This document shows, in pieces, positions 12,540 through 24,319 of a DNA stretch of 64,000 bases. The position numbers were made by a program, and so were the translations under genes. Source of the DNA: Bactericera cockerelli (lineage: Eukaryota > Arthropoda > Insecta > Hemiptera > Triozidae); the NCBI GenBank assembly GCA_024516035.1, contig CM044964.1:11003624-11067623 (forward strand), read 5' to 3'. The stretch's first letter is position 1, and the number at the start of each line of letters is the position of its first letter. Below the pieces are notes generated by a model that saw only the letters and a program-made list of their open reading frames with translations, had not been told where the DNA came from and did not search any database.

Positions 12540-12860
12540 TCTTCGAACCGTCCTGGGTTGCAACCTGTTCTCAACTGAAGACAGGTTCCGCGGGCGAGAA
12601 AGGATTTGGGCGAAGGGGGGGACAACCAGTTTTCGAGGTTACTGGGTCAATGAATTGATAATTTCATATTTCAAAGTTAGAAGTTTTTTAAAAAAAAAAA
12701 CGGTGGAGGAATACCGCGGAGACGGCACGGATCACGGAGCAATGCGGACTAGTGGGGGTAACGAAAAGTCGTGTACAGTTTTTGTGCTCGTTGTTGAGTG
12801 GAGTTCCCGGTGGGTTGGTAGTCAGGGGTCGGTAAAATTGGTGTGGTTGTCAGGGCTGGG
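12540..12860. other. GC-rich island in AT-rich DNA
   Basis: CpG-containing stretch ('tccgcgggcgagaaagg', 'ataccgcggagacggcacgg') unlike its surroundings. No coding frame I can support. It could be an orphan promoter, a first noncoding exon, or the end of an unknown element. Confidence 0.35.
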
Positions 12861-13097
12861 ACGTGCACTGGTGGTCAGCATATCAGTATAAATAGACAAG
12901 TGAGAAGTTGTACTAGATATACATGAATATCAGAATATACCTGGACAGCTGTTTCGAGCTTATTTGCTCTCAACAGCAGGTAAAAGATCTGATTATCCAT
13001 ACCATCAACTAACCTCTCCATTTTAATCAGTATAAACAGAAAAGTGAGAAGTTGTACTAGATATACAGTCAAGTATATCCATTAAGAGCTTAATTTC

Positions 13098-13230
13098 AAA
13101 ACATGATTAAAGATAAGCCAGATTATCCCTGAAATCAGGCTATAGTGTACTGTGATTTTGGTTGAAAATCTGACTTGAGGGGGTGTCTGGTTTATCTTAA
13201 CTTTAATCCTGTTTCATAATTTGACCCTAA
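13098..13230. mobile_element. Short MITE, second copy of the aagataagccagac family
   Basis: Starts 'aagataagccagat', ends 'gtctggtttatctta', followed by the same 'taatcctgttt' flank as at 6205. Confidence 0.5.
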
Positions 13231-13652
13231 TTGTAGCATGTGCTAATAGTTTTTTTAAAGGTAGCTCTGTGCTGTGGAACCGCTTTTGCATTACTTGAGA
13301 GCACTCTACCTATGCAAGTATACAGCCGTACAATAGTCTTTAGCCCTGCTATCACCAGATGTCTCAACCAATTTTTCTTTATTTTTCATAATATATACAA
13401 AAATGTTCATTCTACCCTGAAATGTTTAAATTACTAATGACAAGAATGTTTGACTTGTATACTGTGTCAGTTGGCAACTCTTTGTTTAGAGCAGTTCAAA
13501 ATAAAATAAAACTTATTTTGTTAATAAAAAATATTTATTACTTTAAGCTACCTGGATTAGCAGACTAGCATCTTAACCGCTCGACCACCAGTGCATGTGG
13601 TTAACACTGATTTCATGCAAGAGTCTAACCACTCAGGGACCACCACTGAGAT

Positions 13653-14064
13653 CATATAACATAGAGGGAACCCGATGTATCAAGATTTGCGTCCAGTAGG
13701 GACCATCAGCTGATTTCAAAATCAGTGCCGGAGTTGTTGTAATTTTTATCTCGCGAAGGGGTGGGTACCTAAAGTATCTAATTCTTCTAAAATAAGTTTT
13801 ACTTTTTTCATACTTACCTATTAGTTATTTTTGTCTTTGCTTCCTCTTTTACTTCCTTATTTTCTACTTATTATGTAGTAATATATCTGACGTGAAAATT
13901 AAGGATGTTTATATATCCGCCACTGCATGAAGTAAACAAAACAATCAAATAAATTGAACCAATCAGAGGCCGGGATTTGTTGAAAAAAGGACCATCAGCT
14001 GTTCAAAGTTGGACGCATAAATTTGTTCAATCCGAGATAGGTAAGGTTCCCTCTATGTTATATG
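13653..14064. mobile_element. 412-bp MITE, ends CATATAACATAGAGGGAACC
   Basis: Inverted termini at 13653 and 14064. Further copies lie at 30560-30960 (shortened) and 31103-31527. No coding capacity. Confidence 0.7.
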
Positions 14065-14469
14065 TAAGGTTCCGTCACTGGGGACCACGGTCGAAAAAAG
14101 ATGGCAAACCCCTACCGTCATATTGAACCCATTTAATTTATGGTTAAGCCATAGAGTGGTTCAGAGCCATATCCAGTGCCAAGGTATGGTTTGGTCCAGT
14201 GTATGGATACAAATAATTTCACTTTCTACTCACTGAGACTACTCGGATAGAGGAGGGGGATTTGAAAGTGCAGGGGTGGAGAGTTGGAGACGTCATAGAG
14301 AACATTAAAATTAGTTATTAATATTTATTGTGTTTTTGTTTTTTTATTTTTTTTTTTATAGATAAACACTCAGCACTTTTAATTAATAAAAGTGCTGAGT
14401 CATTCCTCCACTATCTGGCTACCATCGTTCACGATGACGCCACCCTATGATGAATATTTATTACTAAGT

Positions 14470-14663
14470 AGTCACCGTGGCAGAGTGAGTTAGCGCGCTA
14501 GGCATTGCACACACGGTGACCTGGGTTCGATCCCCAGCGGGGCAGAATTTTTTCTGCTCTGTACTTGGGTGTTCGGGGTCCACTCATACCTCGTGAGGAA
14601 AAATGAGTAGTTACTTGTATGAGTAACGACCAGTGGCGGCATTACCAGAGTAAAAAGAAATTA
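14470..14663 (+). repeat. tRNA-derived SINE, family 5, 5' part (interrupted by the RTE LINE)
   Basis: 'gtggcagagtgagttagcgcgc', box B 'gggttcgatcccc', tail 'gaggaaaaatgagtag' and 'ggcggcattaccagag'. The rest of the SINE resumes at about 18013-18085 ('gtgaaggaggctcttagtaatg'). The uninterrupted order is seen at 62157-62440. Confidence 0.78.
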
Positions 14664-14679
14664 ATCATCATCATTATTC

Positions 14680-16503
14680 TCAATCCGAGGATTGGTTGGC
14701 AGCCCTCCACACTAATCTGTCTGTTGTCTTCTCCTTCATTTCTTCATAGCTTCTGCTCCCGGAGGATTTGATGACTTGCTCGATGAAATTGAGTCTTGGT
14801 CGACCTCGTCCCCGGTTGCCTTCCATTCTTCCTTCAATGATCTCGACCATAAACCTGTTGTGTCGGAACAAATGTCCCATCCACTTGTGTCTCCTTACTT
14901 CTAGTGTCTTCCATATCTGTCTTGTCTCTCCTATCAGTTCTAATACTCTTTCATTACTCATTTTTTCTGTCCATTTGATCTTTTTCATTCTCCGCCAACA
15001 CCACATCTCAAAAGCTTCGATACGTTTCTTGTCCCGTTCACATATTGTCCATGCTTCCGATCCATATAATGCCACACTCCAAACCAGACTCTTGATAAGT
15101 TGTTTCCTAATGGTGAGGCTAACATTATTAGAACACAAGAGGGTCTTTTTCTTGTTAAAAGCAATCTTAGCCAAGGCGATTCTCTGTTTGATGTCACCTG
15201 TGCACTTGGCATCTTCGGTTATGTTGCTACCGAGGTATTTGAAGGTGGTGATTTGTTTTATTCTTTCGTTGTTGACAAAAATATTTACTTCGTCTTTTTC
15301 TTTAGAACATACTAAAATTTCTGTTTTCTTCATATTGATTTTCATTTTGTAATTTTCAAATATATCGTTCATACTTTCCAGTGATCTTTTAAGATTGAAC
15401 TCATCCGGTGCTAGCACAGCGATATCATCCGCAAACCTCAACATCTGCACTCTTCTACCACTCAGCATCACTCCTGTACAACATTCCTTGCTTTCTTTTA
15501 TTGCTTTTTCTATGTAGATATTGAATAAGTAAGGTGATAGTTGGCAACCTTGCCTTACTCCTTTCTTGATGTTAGCAGACTCACTTTCTTTGTTTATTTC
15601 TATGTGCGCTATCTGATTTTTGTATAGGCTGTAAATAATCTTTCTGTCCTTATGTTTCATACCAATGTCTTTTAATATTGTTGTCATTAAGTTCCAATTA
15701 ACATTATCAAATGCCTTTTGAAGGTCAACGAAGGCAATGTATACTGGTTGGTTAATTCTCATGCATTCTTCTGTAATCAGCCTTAATGCTAAAATTGCCT
15801 CTCTTGTTCCTTTCCCGTGTCGAAATCCAAACTGGTCGTCATCAAGCTGTTCATCAATTTTTCCTTGTATTCTTCTTTTAACAATGGTGGTGAGGATTTT
15901 AGAGGTATGAGAGAGAATGCTGAGTGTCCTGAAGTCTTCACATTTCTTACTCTTAGCTTTTTTGGGGAGCATTACGATCTTACTTTCCTTGAAGTCTTCA
16001 GGTACAATACCAGTCACATAAGCTTCTTTAATGATCTGAAATAATATCTCCTTCATTTCTCCATCCAATGCTTTCAACAATTCAGATGCCAAATCGTCCT
16101 TCCCAATTGCTTTTCTTGATTTAAGATCTACTAATGCTTTCTCAAATTCATCTTTAGTAATTTCATCACTTTCATTGTCATCCTCTTCTACGTCATCAAA
16201 TTCGCTTATTTCTTCTTCATCATAATACAGGTTTTCGATGTATTCTTTCCATCTTTTTGTTATTTGACTGTCGTCAAAAAGTAGTTTACCTTCAGCATCT
16301 TCAATTGTATTTCCAATGGTTTTCTTCTGTCCAAAGTATTTGTTGATAATATTATAAGCTTTTTCCATCTGTCCGTATCTCATGCATCGATCAATTTCTT
16401 CATGAAGTTCTGTCAGCCATTTTTCTTTTGCTCTTTTGGCCGCTCTATTTACATCATTCTTTAGTTTTTTTATATTTAATTTTTTCCTCCAAGGTTTTCC
16501 CAT
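14680..16503 (-). CDS. RTE LINE ORF, reverse transcriptase part
   Basis: 607 codons; the first ATG (16503) lies in the overlap and is unlikely to be a natural start. The reverse transcriptase shows [20 protein letters not shown] motif 1, [17 protein letters not shown] (motif A), [16 protein letters not shown] (motif B) and the catalytic FADDIAVLA (motif C). The C-terminal region [13 protein letters not shown] and [13 protein letters not shown] is typical of RTE. No stop interrupts it. It is in the +1 frame relative to the endonuclease part. It drives target-primed reverse transcription of the element RNA. Confidence 0.88.
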   Translation of the reverse strand: MGKPWRKKLNIKKLKNDVNRAAKRAKEKWLTELHEEIDRCMRYGQMEKAYNIINKYFGQKKTIGNTIEDAEGKLLFDDSQITKRWKEYIENLYYDEEEISEFDDVEEDDNESDEITKDEFEKALVDLKSRKAIGKDDLASELLKALDGEMKEILFQIIKEAYVTGIVPEDFKESKIVMLPKKAKSKKCEDFRTLSILSHTSKILTTIVKRRIQGKIDEQLDDDQFGFRHGKGTREAILALRLITEECMRINQPVYIAFVDLQKAFDNVNWNLMTTILKDIGMKHKDRKIIYSLYKNQIAHIEINKESESANIKKGVRQGCQLSPYLFNIYIEKAIKESKECCTGVMLSGRRVQMLRFADDIAVLAPDEFNLKRSLESMNDIFENYKMKINMKKTEILVCSKEKDEVNIFVNNERIKQITTFKYLGSNITEDAKCTGDIKQRIALAKIAFNKKKTLLCSNNVSLTIRKQLIKSLVWSVALYGSEAWTICERDKKRIEAFEMWCWRRMKKIKWTEKMSNERVLELIGETRQIWKTLEVRRHKWMGHLFRHNRFMVEIIEGRMEGNRGRGRPRLNFIEQVIKSSGSRSYEEMKEKTTDRLVWRAANQSSD

Positions 16504-17776
16504 TCTTATATTGCCTTCTTTCTTCTATTAGATCAATTACACTTTCATCTATCCAAGGTTTTCTAGGGGTGTTATTTGTAAATCCAATTGTACTTGTGGC
16601 TGCTTCCTTGATTGCAGATTTTAATAGATTCCATTTCCCATTTATGTCTGAAGGTATTTCGTTATCTTCTATTTTGCTCATGTATTCCTTTACTTTTCTT
16701 TGGTATTGGCTTTTTACTTCTTCTTCTTTTAATTTAGCTGTGTCATATTTTCTATTTTTACTTATTCTTTTGATTTTCTTCTTGTTTTGCAGTCTAATTT
16801 TCATGCATAGCAGATTGTGGTCGCTGTTTATATCTGCACCTGGGTAGGTTTTAGATTGTAGTACATGCTTCTGAAGATTTCTTTTAACCAAAATGTAATC
16901 AATTTGGTATCTTGCATTTCCCCCAGGTGCGGTCCACGTGTATCGTCTACTCAATGGTTGTTGGAACATGGTGTTAGTAATGATCAGTTCTTTTTCTTTG
17001 CAAAAATTAATCAGTCTTACTCCTCTCTCGTTTTTTCTGCCATAGCCGTATTTTCCTGTTATATTTTCTTCTTTCTCCGATCCCACTACTGCATTCCAGT
17101 CTCCTAGTATTATGGTTGTCTCATTATTTGTTGTAAGTTCAAGCACCTCATCTATTTGTTCATACACAACCTCAATTTCTTCATCCGAGTATCCACTTGT
17201 GGGCATATAAACTTGTATTATATTCAGTACATCTTTTTCATTCAGTTGGAATTTGACAAGTATTATTCTGTTGTTATACAATACAGCATTTTTTACTCTA
17301 TTTCCCCATTCCTTCTTCATCACAAAACCAACTCCATTTTTTCCCGTTTCATCTCCTGAATATATTATTCTGTAATTTTCATCCCAATAATCTCCTTGGT
17401 GTTTACTTCTGGTTTCACTTATTCCAACAATTTCCAAATCCAGTCTCTTCATTTCCATGATAAGGTTTTCAAGTTTTCCTGTCACTCCTAGAGATCGCAC
17501 GTTCCATGTTGCGATTTTAACAATGTTTTGTTTCTTAAATTTTATGGGGTTTTCTTCTAAAACGGCCTCCCGGAAAACCGATTGAGGACCTATTTTGCTT
17601 CCGGATTGATTTACTCTAGAAGAAGACATCATAGAATAATAGGGGGCTGGGTTTGAGATTGTAATAGTGAGGTTTCTCCTTGCCAAACACATCGCAGTAC
17701 AACAGTCGTCATCATGGTTTCCACAATCGCCTGTTGCTTTCTGATCTGTAGCTGTTCCAACAACCATTGTTTCCAC
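16454..17776 (-). CDS. RTE LINE ORF, endonuclease part
   Basis: 440 codons to a premature stop. After a ~75-residue leader come the apurinic/apyrimidinic endonuclease motifs in order: [49 protein letters not shown] and [11 protein letters not shown], all with their catalytic Asn, Glu, Asp and His residues. The closest host-annotated relatives are the 'craniofacial development protein 2-like' entries, which are RTE endonucleases. The frame ends in [11 protein letters not shown], where an A7 run shifts it; the next frame continues as KLKND with the expected family sequence. Most RTE elements have one long ORF, so this is probably a one-base insertion rather than two genes. Confidence 0.85.
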   Translation of the reverse strand: METMVVGTATDQKATGDCGNHDDDCCTAMCLARRNLTITISNPAPYYSMMSSSRVNQSGSKIGPQSVFREAVLEENPIKFKKQNIVKIATWNVRSLGVTGKLENLIMEMKRLDLEIVGISETRSKHQGDYWDENYRIIYSGDETGKNGVGFVMKKEWGNRVKNAVLYNNRIILVKFQLNEKDVLNIIQVYMPTSGYSDEEIEVVYEQIDEVLELTTNNETTIILGDWNAVVGSEKEENITGKYGYGRKNERGVRLINFCKEKELIITNTMFQQPLSRRYTWTAPGGNARYQIDYILVKRNLQKHVLQSKTYPGADINSDHNLLCMKIRLQNKKKIKRISKNRKYDTAKLKEEEVKSQYQRKVKEYMSKIEDNEIPSDINGKWNLLKSAIKEAATSTIGFTNNTPRKPWIDESVIDLIEERRQYKNGKTLEEKIKYKKTKE

Positions 17777-17884
17777 CCACAGTCAGTACTATGACAACTG
17801 CTTCCTTGTCATAGGGTATAGCTCGTCTGCCTTTCTGGCCGTTGGACTGTTCTAGTCTCATCCGCCCATCTGGTCATTGGCCAG

Positions 17885-17989
17885 GGACCATTGTTTTCAT
17901 TAGTCGCCTTTTACGACAGGGAGAAAACAGCCCGTGGTCCTAATATTCTAATCCGGGAACCACACGGAACTTTGTAGTTCCGTGTGGTT
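17885..17989 (-). other. RTE LINE 5'-end hairpins with the GTCGTAAAAGGCGACTAA motif
   Basis: On the element strand a perfect 14-bp stem with TTGT/ACAA loop (17958-17989) is followed by a nested hairpin (17885-17940): GGACCA/TGGTCC outside, TGTTTTC/GAAAACA next, GTCG/CGAC inside. The same core motif occurs at 6896-6914. Confidence 0.6.
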
Positions 17990-18115
17990 AATGTAGTTGA
18001 ATAATTCGAAATGTGAAGGAGGCTCTTAGTAATGCTGCGCTACCCACAAAAATTGTGAAGAGGCCTTGTGCTTCACCACAAATAAAATAATACAATATTT
18101 ATTACTAACCACTGA

Positions 18116-18282
18116 GCCAACTTCCTCAGTGGTTAAGAGCATTGGTTACTGACCTGTAGGTTGTGAGTTCAAATCCTGGCCGGAGCGGAAAAATCTGACC
18201 GAGTTTTTCCATATCCCGATGGATGTAAAGTGCCCCAAAGTAATGCAAAAGCGGTTCCGGGGCAAAACTACCTTTTTTTAAG
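18116..18282 (+). repeat. tRNA-derived SINE, family 1
   Basis: Head and body with a small deletion in the body. Confidence 0.78.
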
Positions 18283-18419
18283 AGAAAGAAAAAAAATCAT
18301 AACAGGAATATTGATTGGATAACAGGAATATTGTGTTAGTTGTATTGCAAGAGTAAAGAATTTGAAAGTACAGTAGTAGTAGGAGATTAACCTTTACTCT
18401 TTTAATCGGAGGAAAAATT

Positions 18420-18423
<4 letters not shown>

Positions 18424-18469
<46 letters not shown>
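18424..18469. repeat. (A)46 homopolymer
   Basis: Uninterrupted. It is not preceded by a recognisable retroelement body. Confidence 0.9.
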
Positions 18470-18470
<1 letters not shown>

Positions 18471-19210
18471 AATAACACAGTACTTTTGATATCTAATCGG
18501 AAGTGAAATAATTATATTATAAACTATCGGAAGTAAAAGAAGGTTTACAGTTATTGTCTATTTTTAGTTCCAAAAAGAATTCAACAGGTTTTGTCGATGA
18601 GATAGATCAGTTCTTGAACTCCTTAAAAATAATAATGCTATTGAACTAGATTCAGGTTAAAAACTATTTCTGGTTTTAGATATCTGATTGATTTTAAATT
18701 GTGGCGAAGAATCTTTGCATTAATTAATTAGTCAATTGTACATGTAATTAAGATTTAATTATAAATAAATGTATGTATTGCCGATCCCCAGGTAAGGCCA
18801 GTGGGAAAATGTTTTCGGGGTGCTGCTCTACCTGTTGCCACATAAACCAGACTAAAATGGGATTTATAGAGTTGATCTTTCAGTACCTATCTGAAGAGTT
18901 TGAATTTGATTGTTATGCCAATCATAATAGTTATGCATTAATTGTTCTAGTGATGTGTGGTGATTTTCATTGTGTACGACCTAGGACTTGAGAAAATCCT
19001 CCCTTTTTCATTTACGTCTAGGGGTGCTGCAGTTTCGCAGCTCCTTAGCACCGGCCGCGCCTCCCGATCCCTTGAGTTAAATTTAAAGTTTTTAAACTTT
19101 GAACTCAACTCGCTCCCTTAAGTTTCTAATTAATCCAGGTGTATTACTTCATAGATCATACTTCATAGGTATGGGTTAAAGACAGCCAAAAGAAACTAGC
19201 ATAAGTTCAG

Positions 19211-19479
19211 TTAACCCTTATCTTGGCAGAGAATTTCAATTTTTAATTTATTATTGGATGGTTGGATGGAAGGATGATTATTGGATGGTTGGATGGAAGG
19301 ATGATTATTGGATGGTTGGATGGAAGAGCTCCATCCTGCCACTTTAAATAAAGCATTTAAAAATTGAAATAATTTTAAATGTTCCGTGGAAGAAAAAATG
19401 CTTTAGGATTAATTTTTGGCCAATAGAGTATAAAAAACTGATGGTATCCAAATATACACATTGCCAAGATAAGGGTTAA
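19211..19479. mobile_element. piggyBac-type MITE with TTAA target sites
   Basis: TTAA at 19211 and 19476 flank inverted ends CCCTTATCTTGGCA and complement. TTAA plus CCC ends are the piggyBac signature. It contains three copies of a 27-bp repeat at 19251-19331. Confidence 0.75.
19251..19331. repeat. 27-bp tandem repeat, three units
   Basis: Starts 19251, 19278, 19305; inside the piggyBac-type MITE. Confidence 0.9.
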
Positions 19480-19843
19480 AAAATAAATAAATAATGTGTG
19501 GTCCAAATCCCAAATGGTAGGATAACTTTTCATATCCTGACTGGGCTTCGAACTTGCGACCTCTAGATTACCAGACCGACGCGACGCCTTGAGCTACCGG
19601 GACTTACATTTTGGTATTCAACGTGTCATCTTCGCGCGGTGTTTTTTTAATAGCTAGAAACTACATGAGGACTGAGAGAATCAGTAGTTAAGCACATTCC
19701 AATATTTTGATGACGTCCGGTCGTAAAATTAGGTAGGTACTATGCCTATCTTCACATGTAATAACTCATTTATATGACAGGTGTACTAATTTAATTAGAA
19801 ATTGGTCAGGAAGGTTGAATTCTATTGCTATTATACTCTGTGC

Positions 19844-19990
19844 CGGTAGCTCAGCGATCTAGGCGTTGCATCGGTAATCAAGAGGTCGCAGGTTCGAAAC
19901 CCAGACAAGACATGACAAGTTATCCCCCCATTTGAGATTTTGACCACATAATAATACATTAGTCTTAGTGGACGGTAATAATAAGGCAAT
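19844..19990 (+). repeat. tRNA-derived SINE, family 4
   Basis: Full head and most of the tail. Confidence 0.75.
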
Positions 19991-20496
19991 GAAAGAATTA
20001 ACATTGGTTAAACTTCTGTTTTAAAAGTATGTATTTAAACTGTACTATAAACAATTTTTTTTTTTTTTTTTAGAATTTCTTCATTGTCCCCAACACAATC
20101 GTCGCATTTGTATTTTTTTTTGGATTTTAAATATTGCATTTTTCTTTCTCCATGTTTATAGATGTGTAACGAGGGCACTGACTTGTTGACCGTCAATGTA
20201 AAACAATATGATCTTTTCAAGTTAAAATTACCAACATTTAGTTAGATAATCATCTAGCATGAAAAAAGTTACCAAATAAATTACCAGATTTAAGTACCAG
20301 AAAATTACTATTTTAAATTTCACTATCAATAAGCATCAGCAAACAACAAACTTTCTGCGAACTAAACTGGAGGTGTTTACTTGTTCTAAGTACAAAGTAC
20401 ACACATATTATAAACATATAAAGACCCATCTCTTTAACTTTGCCAAATAGTGGAAATAATGAAAATAGTGTAAAGTGAAAATAATATGACAATTTA

Positions 20497-20713
20497 TACA
20501 GTGTCCGCCAAAAGAAAGGAGCCACTCAAAATATCTAGAGAACGGATTTAAATTTTGAAAAATGCTGAAACACGTATACCGTTATATCAAGAAACAAAAC
20601 CCAGGAGAAAATGTTTCTCCTAGATAGGATAATACACTTGTTTCAGCATTTTTCAAAATTTAAATCCGTTCTCTAGATATTTCGAGTGGCTCCTCTTTTT
20701 TGGCAGACCCTGT
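20497..20713. mobile_element. Short mariner-type MITE (foldback)
   Basis: TA-CAGTGTCCGCCAAAAGA at the left and GGCAGACCCTG-TA at the right, with about 80-bp near-perfect inverted arms around a short centre at 20590-20620. Confidence 0.7.
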
Positions 20714-20740
20714 AGATCTCCAGTACCAGACTAATCTCTA

Positions 20741-20926
20741 ACCCATACATAGGTGAAGTATGGTCGAATGACTCAAGGCTGAATGTCATTTTAAATTTTC
20801 TTAATTCCTGACATTAAATTCGATTGAGATAAATAGCCCATAAATGGGTGAAGTATGGTCGAGTGACTCAAGGCGGAATGTCATTTTAAATTTTCTTAAT
20901 TCCTGGCATTAAATTGAGATAAATGT
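20741..20926. repeat. ~92-bp tandem duplication
   Basis: Both units hold 'gtgaagtatggtcga(a/g)tgac' and 'aaattttcttaattcctg'. Confidence 0.8.
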
Positions 20927-21959
20927 GAAAATACCCGTGTTTATTCACCTACTTAGTCTACCAAGACAGACGTTTTCACTTTCTGTGTCCAACGAAATAA
21001 AATTGACGTTAAGTATTTTTGAATTACTGACATTACAATCCTTTATTTGATGAATTCGCAAAAAGAAATCGCAATTTGAAATTGAAGGCTCATTAAATAA
21101 TTATTTGATTGGTAGTTGAGTATAGTAAACAAGAAGTTACTATTAAAATGAAATTGCATATGAGATAAATACAATAAAGAGAAAGCCAAAGGCATTATCA
21201 CCAAACTTAATCAGACTTTGTTTATTACTCTTGTTAATAAATTATTGTAATAATTTCATTATCTAAAAATGCAAATAAAGCATGATCTAAATTGTTTATA
21301 AATAAATAAATATTAAATGCATTTATTGCGGATGATTTTAAAAAGATGATAGAAACTTTGGAAAATTATTGTTAGAGGTAAAAGCTTTAAGATGCATTTA
21401 TCAAATTATATACCTGATAATTTATAGGATGTTAAATAACTCCTTTTTTTACTGTTGTTTTAAAAATGTTAAATATCATTTTTTTTAAATAAAAATATCC
21501 TGAAGATGACAACAACAATAAAAATACGAACACAATACTTCCGATTTCTAATATTAGAAATTTCTCGGAAGTAAAATAAGCATTAAATTTTCCTGATGAA
21601 AATTTCATCTAGAAACAACCAGCTCCTTTACAGTCTCCCATTAGGCCTAGACTAACAGTTTTCTTATGGGCGCCTGTAATCTTTTAGTTATGCAATGCGC
21701 CGTGAACAATACATTCTAGGTTCCTGATTATAACTTTCATAAGCTCGTCGTGAGGCGACTTCTCGCCAAGAGTAACGCGCCAGTCAGCCTATATTAACAT
21801 ATTTTAAAATTCAAATTGGACACGATGGTTCGAACTAATGTTTTACCTTTCACAAAATGCAAATGGACAATTTCCAAAGTTTCATATAGTAATACGACAA
21901 CAGTTAATGGTTGATGAAAATCCATATACCAGCCTTAAGAATAATGATAAATAAACTGT

Positions 21960-22200
21960 CAACAGCGTCGATGGTACGTTGCATACGCCAGTTCTCGTTC
22001 CGTCACTAAAGTAAAGCAACATCCAGCAAGGTAAGGACTTGGATGGGAAACCAGTCAATTTCAAACCCTCGTAATGATGTCTATTCCCGGCCCCACTCAG
22101 GCTAGATAAAGGTTAATTTGAGTAGCTGGTCTGAGAGTTTGTTGTGTCAATAATATATTGACACGACCATTAAGAGTAAAACCCCTGTCGTGATATCACC
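21960..22200 (+). repeat. 5S rRNA-derived SINE, diverged
   Basis: 'gcgtcgatggtacgttg', 'cttggatgggaaacc', 'ccactcaggctagat' and the 'aaacccctgtcgtgatatcacc' end. Confidence 0.65.
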
Positions 22201-23640
22201 ATAAACATTTGACAACGACGTTACCAAGAACAAAAAAAATCTATGCAAATGGCAGTGAGAAAGAAGTTTTCAATTTCGCAATATTTGCAAGTGTATAGCC
22301 CAATAACACCCACCATATCTTCAATTTTCATACTTCTTAGCGTCCATGGAAACTAAGTTGTAAACAAGACCAATACCTACCCAAAAAATATCTGCATTTC
22401 TACAAATAAAAGAAAACATTACTTTTTTGTAAAAATACAAAAAAGTAGTGCTACCTGTGTAATGGGCACACTGCGATTTTCCTCCAACATGGAAGAATTT
22501 TTTAATTAATCTAATGAGGTGTTTTACTATTTTATGTAAAAAAAGGTTGAGGTAACTCTGAAAAAAAGGAAAGCTAATACATGGCGCACCGCTGAAAAGA
22601 AAATAATAACTCAAAATATACAGTAGGTAAGAAAATATTTATTTTAATAGTAAGTAACCCAAACACAATCTTACATTCAAAGAATTGTTAAAATCTAAAG
22701 GAAAATGGTAACGTCACACAAAAAAGAAAGAAAACAATATTGAAATAAAAATAAAAGAAACGAAAAAAGAGAAGAAAAATAAAATCTTTACGACGTAAAA
22801 ACAGATGACCAGATTAAAAATAATTATCGTATCGAAAAGTTAATTTTCGATATCTACAATGAGTACTTTCCAAAAACAGCAGCTTTTTTAGAATTTGAAA
22901 TATTATTAACAGTTAACATTTTGAAGTAGAAAAATACAAACGGATATTACGAATGATCAAAAATGGTATTGAAATGTGAAAGGCTAAAAGATTGTTTGAG
23001 AATTTTTTTCTGAAACTATCTCAAATTAAATATTTTTTTCTATAAAAATGTTTTATAAAAACTAATATTGATTGAAATTTTTATTCAAGGCAGGGTTTCC
23101 ATCTTTTCATCAATGCCAATCTATGATAATGCCAAATATTAATTAAAAATGAGACACTGAAAAAGAAATGGGCACAAGTCACGAGAAAATGCAATACAAA
23201 AATGTCTCGTTAAGGTGTCAGGTGTGATACATTCGAGTGTTCATGAAGGATAAAGAAATTATCTAGTTTTTCCATCAGCAAAATTAAGATGACCAATATG
23301 GGTATGTCCATAATCTCAAAGTTTTATACATAGTTAATACTTTATCTAGAAAATCAATGCGTTGGATTTCATCTAGAAAGCTAATCAGCTGAAATTCAAA
23401 AAACATGTCTACCAGCCGCCTAGCCGGTAGAAAAACCAAACTTATCAACCATGTGAGCCCTAGGAAACTAGTTATTACAAAAATATTAAATTAACATAAT
23501 TCTTAAATAAATAAGTATTGTCTTTAAAAAAACTAGAAATGAGTGATTTGGAGGAGCAGTACAGAGAATTATATATTATTTATTACATTTGTTAGACAGA
23601 ACAGATTTATATTCGTTTTTACTTTGAAAAGTTTTCTCAA
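22200..23640. other. Intergenic, nothing recognised
   Basis: AT-rich single-copy-looking DNA; open frames are short and without recognisable motifs. Confidence 0.4.
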
Positions 23641-23679
23641 ACTTTATACTTTAAAAAAAAAATATGAGTGCTTCACAGC

Positions 23680-23875
23680 CTTTTTATATTTCATAGCCAT
23701 TAAATGGCAGCTACTGTAGACGTTTGTGGTCTGTGTTGTAGCTCGTCCATCCCGTAGTATGCCTCCCCTCTGATGGGCGAGAAGTGACACAATACTTAGC
23801 CTTTTGATGATCAACACGACCGCACTAGAAGGTATCCCTTGTCGGCTCCGTGAATCTAACTGAGCTAATCGTGCG
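23680..23875 (-). repeat. tRNA-derived SINE, family 6
   Basis: Nearly full copy with A8 tail, a little downstream of the MsrB 3' end. Confidence 0.7.
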
Positions 23876-24196
23876 ATCAATATTATTAACAATAAAAATA
23901 ATAACAAGTTAAATTACTTCAAATAATTATGTTTCCAACCTGAATTTATATCATTCATCTCTGAATTTCGCTCTAACCGCTTTTTGAAACGATCTTTCGT
24001 ATTATTTTTATAATCCTTCTTTATCCAAGGATTATGAGGTTTCAAATAATTAGGACTATTAAGTCCCATTATTCCAGCAGTAAGCTTGAGACGTATTATT
24101 ATGTGGTAAAAATCCTAAATGGGAGGATAACTTGTCATGTCCCGGCTGAGTTTCGAACCCTAAATGTAAATAATGTTATCCTAGGAGGCCGTAGGA

Positions 24197-24202
24197 TTTA
24201 TT
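24197..24202 (-). terminator. Candidate polyadenylation signal of MsrB
   Basis: AATAAA on the minus strand, about 118 bases after the TGA stop of the last MsrB exon. Confidence 0.45.
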
Positions 24203-24319
24203 TCCAGTTGAATTTTCCAACACAAGACTTAAAAGTAAAATTACTTTGATATTAAATTTCATAAACTGTCATTCACCGCGACTGCTCCTTCCTCTTCGAT
24301 TGGCCGCCACGAGGCGTAT

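Larger units (their letters stand above)
14664..17996 (-). mobile_element. RTE-type LINE retrotransposon, nearly full length, one frameshift
   Basis: A non-LTR element with an apurinic endonuclease and a reverse transcriptase on the minus strand. The 3' end (low coordinates) is a short GAT/ATC trinucleotide tail at 14664-14676, as is usual for RTE elements. The 5' end (about 17777-17996) holds two hairpins and the motif GTCGTAAAAGGCGACTAA. It lies inside a tRNA-type SINE: the SINE's 5' part ends at about 14663 and its 3' part resumes at about 18013. The only visible defect is one base in an A7 run at about 16469. The element therefore looks young. Confidence 0.88.

Noticed and set aside
14768..15352. 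Long plus-strand open frame across the RTE element
   Set aside because: It is the antisense shadow of the reverse transcriptase and has no protein motifs.
16460..16480. Programmed -1 frameshift at the A-run followed by C
   Set aside because: The reverse transcriptase frame is +1 of the endonuclease frame, so the AAAAAAC heptamer is not in register.
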